Positions 1 to 24,300 of a DNA stretch of 64,000 nt are shown one piece after another (position 1 is the first letter of the stretch; the number at the start of each line of letters is the position of its first letter). The notes beneath the pieces are model-generated. The model searched no databases. It had not been told where the DNA came from and worked only from the letters and a program-made list of their open reading frames with translations. Source of the DNA: Capitulum mitella. Lineage: Eukaryota > Arthropoda > Thecostraca > Pollicipedomorpha > Pollicipedidae. The DNA lies in NCBI GenBank assembly GCA_030062745.1, contig CP099849.1, positions 6,804,586 through 6,868,585 on the forward strand, given 5' to 3'. Both the position numbers and the translations under genes were made by a program.

Positions 1-236
1 ATTTGGCATGACCGTTCTGTCCCCTCCCGTTCCTACGCCCATGTCTGCACTGACTAGTGACTGAGGCATCCACAACATAGACGAATAAGTGACCCAGTTT
101 CGCGTCATCCATCCCCTTGTGACTACCTGAACAGACGGTGTTCGCTCCCTAGGGGCAGGAGCCGTGCTGTGGTTACGCTGTCTTTCCGCATCAGCGTCGC
201 CTGAGCCTTGACCAGCCTACGTCTGCCATTACAGAG
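1..236 (+). other. Intron upstream of the first visible exon
   Basis: No coding similarity is seen. The last bases form a pyrimidine-containing acceptor ending in TTACAG just before the first exon. The exon could start at 235 or 237; 237 is used because it begins the codon for His of HLGAPL. Confidence 0.5.
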
Positions 237-12526
<12,290 letters not shown>

Positions 12527-13900
12527 CGTCAGGTGAGAGGTCGCCCGGCCTGATGTGTTAAAAAACGGGCTGTCGGGGAAGTCCTACTCTACGATTTTGT
12601 ATAATTCTTTTGTGCTTGTCACATATACATGTTTCTGTTTTAGGACACCTTATTACCATTCCATTCATCGATTTTCTTCCTGGTGCTGAAAAAGGGTTTG
12701 TCCGGTGGCCACAGGGGACATCTGACGGGCTGTAATGATTCAAACGTGCTTGGGGTTACAATGGATGAGACAGCTAGGTTTTTACTAACTGAACGAGCTA
12801 GGTTTTTGTGACTCGTAAAAATGGTGGACAAAACAAAAAAATGTATCATGATGTGTTCTGAAAATGTCGAATTTTAAACGTCATGTTTTTACGTTGCCAT
12901 GATCTGTGCCGGCTGTTTGAGCACGATCTAAAATATGGTCACCAATAAGACCCAAAAATGTCGACCATTCACCCTGATTTTAGTGTATGCCAAGTTCCAT
13001 TTCCTCAGGGTCCTGTGTCCTCGCCTTTTTCCGCGAAGGTTTGCGTTTTGAAACCCATGCTTGTCTTGACTTCATTGTATTCAAACCATCTTTTCGGGCT
13101 GGCGTAACGCTCTTTTTGTCTTCATGTTTCAGGAAAGAGGTGCCCTCGCGGGTATGGGGATGGGAACGGCTTCAACAGTCATCTGCCCCGCCGTCCAGTG
13201 AGGATGTCTCCGCCTCCTCCGTACGGCTTCCTTTGCTCCTGGACGGTCTGAGCCGCTCCAGGAGGTCCCCTGGGCGGGGACGGCCTCTGGAGCTGTTCGG
13301 TCTGGGTGGGCGGTGCTGGGAGACCCACTCCTCTGCCGCGAGACGGTCATGGTCACGTCAAAGCGCCTCTGTGAGTATCCAGTGGTGGTCCGCTGAAAGG
13401 CGGAAACCACGCGAGAGACTCGCTCTCGATGTCCAAATTCCGCACAGATGTGCAAATGAAACAGAAAGGGAGTGGGTGGCGCGACAACACTACTCTGGGG
13501 TCGGCCAGGACTGTATACTCCTCATGTTCAGGGAAGTTAGGTGCGCCTTCTAGAGATGGCGTTTACGGCGCCATATGCTGCTGCGGGCTTCGGAAGCTCG
13601 GACAGGGGTCCCTCGCTGGCCTCTTCTGCACTTTGACCACATCGTCCATCTCCAGTGCATGTAAGTATCTGGCATATACCTGGTTTAACCTGTCATTATT
13701 ATTTCCCGTGCTGTGATTCCCTGACATGTTTAGAGGTTGTTGCAGAAAACATCTTTCCGCTTTTGCAATGTCGTAATACATTAACAGCGAGCAACGTATT
13801 TGATATGTGTAGATTTAATGTATTACCGTTGCACCGTGATGGCATGAGGACGACGTTCTGGTTTCAGCAATGGTCCTGCGATGATGCCCCTTTACTTGCT
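12527..13900 (+). other. Likely 3' UTR and downstream flank of the transferase gene
   Basis: A GTGAGA donor-like site follows the stop by six bases (from 12533), and a TTTCAG acceptor-like site lies near 13132, so a 3' UTR intron is possible. I did not find a clear AATAAA close to the stop; one occurs near 15407. Confidence 0.3.
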
Positions 13901-13964
13901 CCAGTGCGTCCCTTCCCGGCTCGGCAGACAGCAACGGTGGCGCCCTCTGGCCAGCAGCTCAAAC

Positions 13965-14120
13965 ACCACGAACTCAAGTGGCGACCGGAGTGCGTCGAGA
14001 GCAACGGCAGGAGTGAGTGCGTCGTGAACTCAGTGGCGACCGGAGTGAGTCGGGAGTGACGCCAGGAGTGCGTGCGTCGGGAGCTCGAGTGACGGCGGGA
14101 GTGGGCGGCCGCGGAGGCTC
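13965..14120 (+). repeat. Short tandem repeat, period about 56 bp
   Basis: Units start AACTCAAGTGGCGACCGGAG and AACTCAGTGGCGACCGGAG, with a third partial unit AGCTCGAGTGACGGCGGGAG. Confidence 0.7.
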
Positions 14121-14289
14121 CGTGAGCGCCGCGAACAGGCCAGTGTTGGACGCCAGGCACGGGCAGCGGCCGCTGGTCTGATGCCGCCTCGATCGGTGGC
14201 GCAGACTGCAGTCGCTGCGGTCGGCGAGGCGGCTGGTGAACGGACTGGTGCCGCACCGATCAGCGGCACGGACTGGTGCTGCCGTGCAT

Positions 14290-14530
14290 GGCGGACTGGT
14301 GCCGTCTCAGTCGGCGGACTGGTGCTGTCTCAATCGGCGGACTGGTGCTGTCTCAGTCGGCGGACTGGTGTCGTCTCAGTCGGAAAACTGGCACCGTCTC
14401 AGTCGGCGGACTGGTGCTGTCTCAGTCGGCGGGCTGGAGCCGTCTCAGTCGGCGGGCTGGTGCCGTCTCAGTCGGCGGACTGGCGCCGTCTCAGTCAGCG
14501 GGCTGGTGCCGCCTCAGTCCGCAGTGGACT
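14290..14530 (+). repeat. Minisatellite, period 23 bp, about ten copies
   Basis: Unit TCAGTCGGCGGACTGGTGC plus TGTC, repeated in exact 23-bp register with substitutions. Because 23 is not a multiple of three, all three frames stay open, which explains the long repeat-like open frames. It is followed at 14590-14690 by a GGTCTGGTCC-rich tract. Confidence 0.95.
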
Positions 14531-14589
14531 GGCGCCGACTTGTCGTTCCGTTGTTACCTCCCCAGCCGGCCGGCGTCGGAGACCAGTTG

Positions 14590-14690
14590 AATGTGCGGTC
14601 TGGTGTGGTCCGGTCCGGTCTGGTCTGGCCTTGATCTGATCTGGTCCGGTCAGATCTGGTCTCGGCCGGTCTGAGCTGGTCCAGCCTGGC
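14590..14690 (+). repeat. GGTCYGGTCT-rich simple repeat
   Basis: Degenerate pentamer-type array of TGGTC/CGGTC words. Related words recur at 21600-21740, 22335-22500 and, as the CCTGA complement type, 23440-23510. Confidence 0.75.
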
Positions 14691-14699
14691 GATCTCGCC

Positions 14700-17460
14700 T
14701 GCTGGGACTGAGACCGGTAGGAGAATGCCAGTGCCGATGCCGCCTATGTTCCCGGGTGACAGCGCTGCCTGAAGAGGTCGCTCGGCGCGCGGTCGGAGCT
14801 AGACAGCCGGCAAACCTTCGTCTTTCACTGCCGACGCCACAGGCTGGCGTTGCGCCGAATACAGGGCCGTGTTTCCACTGTTCCTGACATAGATGGACGT
14901 AGTAGACGTAGGTTGTGATAGGCTTTTCATGTGGCCGCGGGCTGCTACCGAAATCCTGCGACAAAGGAGAGCGCGATTCGTGATGTGCTGCGAGGACGTG
15001 GGTGGCTGGTCGGAGCCCGTTGTTCCTGCTCATATCGTGGAGATTGTGTATGTTTAGGCTGATCTACGGTAAAATGGCACGCCTGGTCCGCGTAACAAGA
15101 CCAAAAGTTTCTCATTCAGTTGCCCAGGTTATGTAGGGTGCGATTTGTGTTGGCTCTGCCGTGCGTTGCGATGTGGTGATTTGAATCGATGCGCTGCGCT
15201 TTCAGGGGACGACATGATTTTCTGGAAAAAATTCACCTATCGATGGAAGGAAATACATGACGTAGTTCAGAAGTCTTAAATACTCGGCGATGTGACAGTG
15301 CGAAGGGCACAAGATTAATGGTCGTAGCAATGGCCTCGTGGAATACTGTGCCACAGGAATCTCTGGCGCCTAGGGATCAACAGTGTAGAACCCTGTTTAG
15401 ACTTGAATAAATGAAAGATGAGGTGCCGCGGCGGTTTTAGTGCGACCTGCCACAGGTGTATTAAGCCGTGAGGTATACTTAATGATCCCTAATAACGCTC
15501 GAACAGCGTGTTATTTTTGAGGAACTCAAACTTGACGTTATTGGTGTAATACGAAATCCGGCGGGTGATCGGATATATGCTAATTAACAGGTTCATCAGA
15601 AGCGGTATTTGAGAAACAACCAAAATGTGAGACAACAGTTTCTCCAACGATTACAGCAGTTAACAATGGCCTGATATCAACATTGACATAGCATGACTTG
15701 CAATACATTGGCCCATAGCGTGTTGATGAAACCAAATGCGTCATAATCTTTCGAGCCCAATTTCTGGCTTATGACGGAATGGATTGCGGATATGTGCAAG
15801 CGTTGTCCACAAGGCGCTCTGCGCTCTGCCTGAAGAGAGCAACTTTATAATCCAGCTTAACGGAGCAAAGCGCGCAGCCTGGGTGGATGACTTCGTCATT
15901 CTGATCCAGTACCACATCCTGCAAGTGGTTTTGGTGACTCACTGACTAAATGCTGATGTCCGGGCTAGAAACCTTTATGACTGGGGAAGTGATTACTTTT
16001 AGTTTCACTTCTTTCTCTGCCAGTTACCGAGTTGGAATAAAGATCCTGGTGAACGTCAGCAGTGTCATACGTGCAGGCACAATGCAAAAGTGTGGTGATC
16101 TGGTTCACAAATTTCGGATGAGTTTCTCCGAAAAAAGTCCCTGAACCTTACATCAAAAAGTGAACAAAAGTGAAGGCCTTGGCCCCCGAACGCTATGGAC
16201 ATCACGCACCTGCACGCATCAGAGGAGGATCGTTTTCTAAGTTGGTAGTGCCAGAGGTGATATTTTTTCTTTCATTCATTTCGTTCATTCATTCATTCAT
16301 CAACTTCTTTTTCATGCAACACCGTAAAACCATGACTGGAGATTTCTGAAATTTGTTGGGATATACATAGGACTTCACGCCGTTTCCTTCAAGTCGTCAT
16401 ATGCCTAATGTTGAAATCCTATTGTGTGTGCGAGAGGTCTATCTAGGTTCTCTCTACTCCAGCTCTCATCCGTCTCCAAGCTTTCCAGCCATGGGAGGGG
16501 CGAACACGGGCATGCCTATTTTTCGGTACGGATTTCCATACTTGTCGATGTTGGTGTTTTTGTTTTTCAAAAACTACACCTGAGGAAGGCCCGTTGCCGA
16601 AATGTATGACAAATTTGTTTTCGTTTTCTTTTTTGAATGTTATGGGCTTAAGGCTTATTCTGTATTACCTTATTACGAGGGGCTAACGTTAAAATTACTC
16701 AGACTCCGTAAGGCCACCGCCAAATTTTAGGGCTGTTGCCCTGCCTGTTCCGTGGCCTGTTACAGCCATCCCCAAGGCACTCTTGCCTACTGCCCTCAGA
16801 ATATGAGGCCACAGTTTATCGTCAGACTGTAAGTAATACATATCAGTACTTAACTGCTGACGACCATGCTCATATGAGACAGGGAAAGCGTTTCTTAGAG
16901 TTTGGTCTTCTTTGCATTAAGTCTGTGGGATATGTAAGAAGCTTCAGCAGGGTTTAAAGTGTGTTTGAAATAGACGATGCTGTATCAAAATTTCTACTGA
17001 ACTATCGGTATAGAAGCAGTAAGCATATTTATAATGCCACGGATGTAGTGTCAGTTTCAATGAATGAACACCAAAATTACGTTTGTAACGCTATCTTTGT
17101 TTTTATACCAAGCGATTTCGATTTAGATAACAATACTCTCATCGTTACAGACACGGCTATCACATCTTGATTTCGTCCTCCGTCCGCCGTCAGAATTGAG
17201 CAAATGAAGTGTAAATCGCTGCACGTGATATTTGGACGGCCAGGCCTGATTAAGTCATATATTACTAAACATCCGACATCTAACATATTAGGAAGTCTTG
17301 CGCCCGTCCTGGAAATTCGTAGATTTGTACCCGTGCCGAACACACAAAAATAATTGGCAACACGTATATAAGATGTACACGTAATACCTTGTGACACGAA
17401 TCATATGCAGCTGCCTTTCACATTTTTACTAAAACAGTAAGGTTCTCTTTGCAGTTCATT
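14700..17460. other. Intergenic stretch, no gene recognised
   Basis: Lies between the two convergent genes. Only short open frames without family motifs were seen. A tetranucleotide TTCA run occurs near 16273-16300. Confidence 0.4.
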
Positions 17461-17466
17461 CACTTT

Positions 17467-17613
17467 TCACTTCTCAGTCGCCGGCCACAAAATTTCTTGC
17501 ACCTTTCGTTTCGTTCTATAGTATTTGTGGAGTATGAAGGGCATATCGATGAAGGCGCAGGATATGGCCACAAACGCGAACAAGTGCCACATCGGATCGA
17601 CGTTGGATGCACC
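17467..17613 (-). CDS. Possible C-terminal exon of an unrecognised membrane protein
   Basis: On the minus strand an open frame reads GASNVDPMWHLFAFVAISCA, then FIDMPFILHKYYRTKRKVQE and ILWPATEK before a TGA at 17467-17469. An acceptor-like GTGAAG precedes it. It has one hydrophobic segment followed by a basic tail, like the end of a multipass protein. I do not recognise the family and no partner exon was identified; chance is not excluded. It is not part of the Patched-related protein as far as I can tell. Confidence 0.3.
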   Translation of the reverse strand, partial: GASNVDPMWHLFAFVAISCAFIDMPFILHKYYRTKRKVQEILWPATEK

Positions 17614-18025
17614 CTTCACTCTCCTTCGGTATCACAGACAGGCGACGTGTGTCGTCATGTCTCAACAGGACCGGTTTCCGCGGAGGTGACCTGTCGTCAA
17701 ACTAAAAGCATCTCTCGTACATCCCCGGTTCGCTAAAACATGGCTCTGTCTTCGCAGTTACCTCTTCTCGAGTCCTTACGGTATCTTCGGGCCTTCGGGC
17801 CAAGGGAGAGGGCCAAGCGTTCCCTCAGGCCTTCTCAGCGCATCGTTCCATCACTGGACACCTCCTAGGCGAGGTTGTTAAGCATAGGTCCACCCTGGAC
17901 TCCATCAGGCAACATGCACCAGGATGACCAGTGTCAGAGCCGCGGCGGCCCGTCACCGGCTGAGTTGTCCCAAGTGTGCCAGGACGGGGGCAAGACGTCC
18001 ATTAGTCCGCACACTCAGGGTCGAG

Positions 18026-18340
18026 TCATCGGTCAGTCCCTGGTTCCTGGGCGTCGAGTCGGGACCCGGCCGGCCGCAGGTCGCGCGAGCCGGGCTCGAG
18101 TCGCGCGCCAGCCGGCCGCGGCGAGGCCGGCGCCACGCGCCCGGGCAACGGCTCCAGGCTGGCGCGCGCCGCCGGCCGCGGGCTGCCCGTCTCGTCATCG
18201 CTGACGTAGCCGCAGTTGGCGCAGCCGTCGAGCGGCGGCGCCGCCGAGCGCGGCCGGCGGGCGCGGCGCGCGCCGCTCTCCTGCCGCGGCGTGGCGTCGC
18301 TCGACAGGCTGGCCGTGCTCTCGCCTGGAGGTGCCCAGGC
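18026..18340 (-). CDS. Ptr: Probable true C-terminal tail of Ptr in the shifted frame
   Basis: In the +1-shifted frame the tail reads GESTASLSSDATPRQESGAR, later LDGCANCGYVSDDETGSPRP and LEPGSRDLRPAGSRLDAQEP, ending at TGA 18026-18028. Nearly all codons end in G or C, matching the rest of the exon. The segment CANCGYVSDDETGSP is a low-complexity-free stretch plausible for a cytoplasmic tail. No motif of known function recognised. Confidence 0.55.
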   Translation of the reverse strand, partial: AWAPPGESTASLSSDATPRQESGARRARRPRSAAPPLDGCANCGYVSDDETGSPRPAARASLEPLPGRVAPASPRPAGARLEPGSRDLRPAGSRLDAQEPGTDR

Positions 18341-21300
18341 CGAGGTCGCGGCTCGTGCTGCTGCTCGGGCTCTCGCCGAGCGCGGTCGGCGCCGCGGCGC
18401 GCCGCCGGCTCGAGCGCGGCCGCGGGATCTTGAGAGGCACGTCGAGCACGGTCTCGACGCCGGGCCGCAGCAGCAGCAGGTTGCCGCTGCTGTTGACGAC
18501 GGCCGGCGGCCGGTCGTCGGCGTCGGCGGAGGCCGGCTTCGCGGCGCGGCAGGCGCCCGGCCCCAGCAGCGACAGCAGCACCGGCAGCAGGAACATGCCG
18601 TGCAGCATGCCGAACACGATCACCAGGAAGTTGGTCTTGAAGAAGGTGACGAAGATGTAGGAGGGCGCCAGCGCCAGCGTGACCACGCCCAGCACGGTGG
18701 AGACGCCGCCCTGCAGGATCGGCATACCCAGCGAGTGCAGACTCTCTCGCAGGCGTTCGCCCGAAGACAGCCCTCGCGCTGAGAGGTAGGCGTAGCTGAT
18801 GTGCGCCGAGAAGTCCACCGAGAAGCCGATGCACATAATGAGGTTGATCATGGAGATGCAGTCGAGGTTGACGCCCCAGAGCGTCATGTAGCCGACGACG
18901 CCGGTCTCGATGCTGACGATGCTGAAGGCCACCCAAAGGGCGCACGTTGGGCTCGGGATGAAGATGAGGGAGATGATGCACATGATCACGGCGCTGATGC
19001 AGATGGACTGGATGGACACGTTGCGTACCATCGCAAACTGGAACGGAGATGAAATTGATGAACGCATGCTCCGAACATGTACCGCTTTTAGTATGTAAAG
19101 CATCGGCAGAACGGAAGCATTGTGCTCTAATTTCTCCTCTTTTTTGGCCATTGTAGTCTTGTGCTTTTTGTATTAAAACAAGCTCGGTCTTTCGTTGGTT
19201 TGGGGCAGGCAATGCCTCATTCCAAGACATCATCATATGAGACTGTTGATGGAAACACGTCGCACATATATAAAAAAACATTGCAAAGGTTGGGCGAAAA
19301 AAGCAAAGCATTGTTAACGTCAACGGACCCATTCCTCTGAGTGGGGTTTTTATGACCCTGACGACATACTGACAGTGTCAATAGAACACACTGTTACAAT
19401 CCATAGTTTGCTAGCAAACGACAACAAGCTAGGACCACGCAAGACAAACAGCGCCCTAACTTCATTCGATGTGGACCACTCACAGGACAAGAGCATGCTA
19501 GGTCAACTAGAGTACAACGCCTACCGACCCGTGCCACTAACAGTTAACCGTTCCTCGGCACTAATGATCTTCACAAGCTAAAGGGAAGGCGCCTCGTCAG
19601 TCAACTGGGGATCGCGGGAAGCCTCTCGCCTGATCGAAATACGTGAAGAGTGGGTGGAACACGTCGCACTGCAGCGGCGACTCGTCGCAGATGGCCCTCA
19701 GCGCCTGCATCATACGCAGGTCGTCCTGAGAGTCCGTGACGTTCTTGGCCGTGATGAGGAAGCGCGAGGCGACGATCTTCCTCCCCGTCTCGTCGAAGAT
19801 TACGTCTTTGGAGTACTCGCTGCCGGAGCCGCTGAGCAGGAGCTGGAAGAAGGGTTGGGAAAGGCCGTCGCGAGCAGTCACGTGGTGGACGTTTGCAGCG
19901 TGGCAGTTACGTCAGAACGTCGTCGAGCCTCTCGCCGTTTTATGCACTAAGCCGCTTTTACCAATTCTGACCGTCAAGCAAAATGTATAGAATGACTTTC
20001 AGAAGATTAAGCTGTTTCGGAGTGGAGATGAGTATAAGGGTTTGATCTCATGAGAAGTCCAAATATTTCGGTACGACATGAGACGTCTTCTTCGGTGGGA
20101 TCAATGAGTGACAAGCATAAGCATATGACTAACGCCTTTTTATGCTTGCCACTTAGTGATCGCACCGACGAATTCACCCCAAATCGTGCCGAAATATCTG
20201 GGCTTCTTATAAGATAGAATCGTTATGCCCACGTATACTCCGAAACAACTTAATCGTCATCTACCGAGTTAAAATGTCGTCACGAGTCGTAACTTTTCAG
20301 ATAATATCATCATTACTCATTTTTTTCGCGTCGGCTCTGCTTTTCGCGGCCTCCTAATGGTGACCTACTTTGTCCCGGCTGTATGGCTGAGACACCACAT
20401 CACTTAATACAACTAAAGCTCCCGAGATTATCAGGGTCCACCGAATCCAAATTTGTCAGCACGCTTCCCATTGCAAATGCTCATCACGGAACACATATAC
20501 ACAGCAGAATATCACAATGCTCTAAATTCTGTAATGCAGCCATAACGTACATATTCCACACAGTTATAAGTCCCACGGGATGAATCCCACTGACCATCTA
20601 TGACATATCTTCGACATGTTCATAGCTTTCAGCTGCGTCACTTTGCAACAGAAGCAGGATACGGGTGGTCATGTCAATGATGTTTGAAGCGTTTCCCAAA
20701 AAAAACGACAAAAGCAGCCATGCACCGTAATAGGAATCCGATCAGAACGAGACCCATCTACTTACACGTTTCAGGTTGTCAATCCAGGAGTCATAGGTTG
20801 TGATGTTGATGTTGAGAATGTCCTGATTGAATTTCACAAGCTGATACCATTCCCTGAGCCAGGAGTCGGTGTACGAACTGTCGTCTACGTAGGAGGAATT
20901 CTCAAATGTCTGCAGCAGAGTTTCCACTTGCTCCTGAACAGTTGGATCTGAATAATTGTATTCCCCCTCGATGATAACCTGAGGACGTATACGTTTATTA
21001 GTAATTCAATCAACGGAACTCTTAAGCAAAATCTGCTAGAATTATCTGCTAACATGTATTCGCTCTGAAATTCCTTACTTGCAAAATGCAGAGGCCCAGC
21101 ATTTCAGTTTCCCACGCATCATTATCGAGCCACCATCACAAATTTCTACGAAACGGAACACTCCGGTATCTCGAGCCTATTTCCATTTCCGGTTTTCCAG
21201 ACAAAAATGGGTCCACGGAAAAAAACCTGATACTCGTATTTTTCCTATATATAGATATATAATACATATAAATTTATATGTATATATATATATACGCATA

Positions 21301-24300
21301 TATATGTATATATACTCTCTGCAACAAAGGGACGGCGACACCGACACCGACACGGACACACAAGGACCGTGGTCAGTCACGCGGGAACCGACCGTCTTCC
21401 CGCCGCTTGTGCCTGGTGCCGATGACGAAACATGACGACGCGGCGGTCGCTCTTTCCCAATACGACCAGGAAACGCCGCCAGACGGCAGCCGCGCTGTCG
21501 CGCCGCGGAATCCGGACTCTCGGCCGGGGAATCGCCGCACGTGCGCTGTCACGGCGCCGAGCTGTCGTAAACCGCGGCACGGCGGGTCCGGCTCGGTGTC
21601 GGGAGGCCTGGTGTGGTGCGGGCCGGCGTGGTCGGGTCTGGTCTGGTCTGTGTGGGGAGGCCTGACGTGGTGCAGGCCGGTGTGGGGAGGCCCGGTGTGG
21701 TGCAGGCCGGCGTGGTCGGGTCTGGTCTGGTCTGCTCTTGTCTGGTGTGCCGGCTGGACGCCACTAGTGTGTCGCGATTCTACGAGTTTCAAGCATGTAC
21801 TGTAGTGTGCGTACGTACGTACAGACGTACTAAAGTGATGGTGCATTTGCATGGTAATCGGAGCCATTCAAGGCTTTATGTGTGTACGAAGTTCTTTGAA
21901 AACGCCTTTTTGGAATATCCTCGTCAAGTGGGTCAATTAACATATACTGCATAAGCCGACAGGACTCACTTCAAATCCGATCTCGCCTGTGGTCTTAGCC
22001 CTACATGACCGTAGGTCAACTGATACTTGGAACATGATGCGAAGCTGTCCGAAACATGATGTCATGCAGTTTTGGTATCGGTCTGTTTTCATTGCGATTA
22101 GGCGACCTCAGAAAACTGGTCGTCTTTTAAAGGGGGGGGGGGGCGGCACCTGACCTGTGACATTATCAGTGACCCCAAAATAAAAACATGCATGTCACTA
22201 GACTACACAGTACCACGCGTCGGCTACAGTTCGAATCAATCAAATCGGGTTCTCGATGTGGGGAACGGGGGGGGGGAAACGTTCCCGTCAGTCAATGACA
22301 GGTGGCGAGATACTCCAGAGAATGCCGGATTAGTACGATCCGGCGTGGTCTGGTCCCGTCTGGTCTGATGCGGTCCGGCTGGTATGGTCGGATCTGGCGT
22401 ATCCCAGTCCGCTGTGGTTTGGTAGGATGTCATCGCCCTGCAGAGTGCTCAGGTCCGGTCTGGTCCTGTTCGGGACCAAATGGTCGGGAGCGGTCCTGTC
22501 CGGCGTGACGCGCGCCAGACAATCCCCTCCGGTCCGTCGGCGCGCCCTGCGGTTCGGCGGCCGCGCCGGTGCCGGCCAATTCTAGCCTCCGTGCGGGGGC
22601 AGACGCACCTGCACGCGGTACGGATGGTCCCTGAAGTAGCGGTCCTCTACTTCGTACGACTGGATCGAGTAGGAGTCGTCACGGGAGAGGCGGCGCCGGT
22701 CCAAGCCCTCGCGCACCATGGTGCACGCCCACACGGCCACGCCCAGATAGGCCAGGAACGCGGCGATCACCAGGGCTGCCGGCATGGGTCGCTAGTCGAA
22801 TGAACAGTAGCCGTGGGTCATCGGTGCTGGTGGTGCAAAAACGGCGCCTGGGCTGATCGCATGCCAAGATGGATTGCGGTGAAGGTCACAGAACTAACAG
22901 ATGCCAAGGGCGGAATGCAATTATCAGCATTACTGGTGCAAAACAAATCAGACCTTGCAGATCATTACCGGTCACAGGTAACTCACGGTAACTAGATCAA
23001 CACAAATACCGGCTGCCGGAACTTGCGCGAAGGGTGGCTGAAAACAAGCATGCTTTGGCCCTCAACGCTCTGGTTGTCAATAACAGTCTGCGGAAGTGTA
23101 TCTGCGTCATCGCTGACTGCCACACACCTTTCACTGCAGGTAGATTCAGAGCCCGGCCCAAGCCGTCCCTGAAGAACACCATGAGCGCGTGCTCCCGGTT
23201 GTCCTCTTTGTTCCACGGGTCTGTCTTCGAAATGCCTCCGGAGCAGAAGAGGCGATACGCCCAAGATTTGTGACCTGGGGTCGAAAAAGATTCCTGTTCG
23301 TGGACACATTTTCCCAGTCGAGCCCGATAAAGCCGAAAATGGCTTTTCTCCGCGCGACCAAGCATGTTTTCACCAGTCCTGATTATACCCGACCCAACAT
23401 CACCTTATGCAGGCTGAACTGGCCTGACCTTACACGGTCCGATCTGGCCTGACCTGACCTGACCTGACATAACCTGACCTGCCTGATCCGACCGTACCTG
23501 ACTGGGAGACGGGCAGCACTGGCCGGTGAGTGATGGCGTGCAGATTCTTCTGCTCGAAGTAGCCAGACACGGCCATGCACGCTCCGAAGAAGAGCACGTG
23601 CCAGAGAAACGTCATAGCCACGGACAGACCTTGGGCAGAGGCGTCAGTGGTTACGTCACCGGAGACATGACGTCACAATAAACAAACGGCCTTCCAGTTC
23701 CAGGGGTCATGCAGTACGATGCCCCTGGCTCAGCATACGTGGGGCACGGCGTATTAAGGCTTGATATCGGGAGAATGCTTGTACCAGATCGATCATCGCA
23801 TTGAGATATTGACAAGGGGCGATAACGGGAACAGCACTTTCAACAACTGCGAAACTATTGACTGATATCTTTGTGGTGCATTTATGGGTAACGGGCTTTC
23901 TTTTCTGCATAATCATTTACTCGGCGCTCATTTTAATCCTGCTTAAGTTTGACATCTCTTTTTGTTAGCGCCGCGTTCCCAGCTACGGCATTCGGGCAAA
24001 GGTACAGTAAAACGGGGCATTGAGACTGAGTTACGCGGTTCCTACAACATAGCAACATTCTTGTACGCTGGCAGCACATATTTGGTGACGAGCGTAGCAG
24101 ACAGCACGAACAAAACATCCGCCATAAATCGATGGTTGGTAAATATCAGAATGACCAAACTGACGGGTCATGAAACAGAAGGACAGTTTAACGTGCTATG
24201 AAGTTTCTTAGCACAAAACCAGCCTTCCGGCAAGAAAAAGCCGTTTCACCCTCCAGACGTGGCACATTAGCTCTCTGGGCCTCTTCCCAGAACCTTAACG

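Noticed and set aside
14181-14639. Open frames of 100-150 codons with repeated LSQSADW-type units
   Set aside because: Produced by a 23-bp minisatellite that is open in all three frames; no domain and no start or splice logic.
15780-15930. Minus-strand frame DVVLDQNDEVIHPGCALCSV after an acceptor-like CTTGCAG
   Set aside because: Protein-like at first glance, but no family, no partner exon and only about 49 codons.
17953-19332. A 459-codon frame antisense to nothing, overlapping Ptr exon 9
   Set aside because: It is a shifted frame of exon 9, rich in Arg/Ala/Pro, lacking the conserved transmembrane segments that the true frame has.
22125-22285. G-runs (eight to ten G)
   Set aside because: Isolated homopolymers; no array or paired structure to support a feature.
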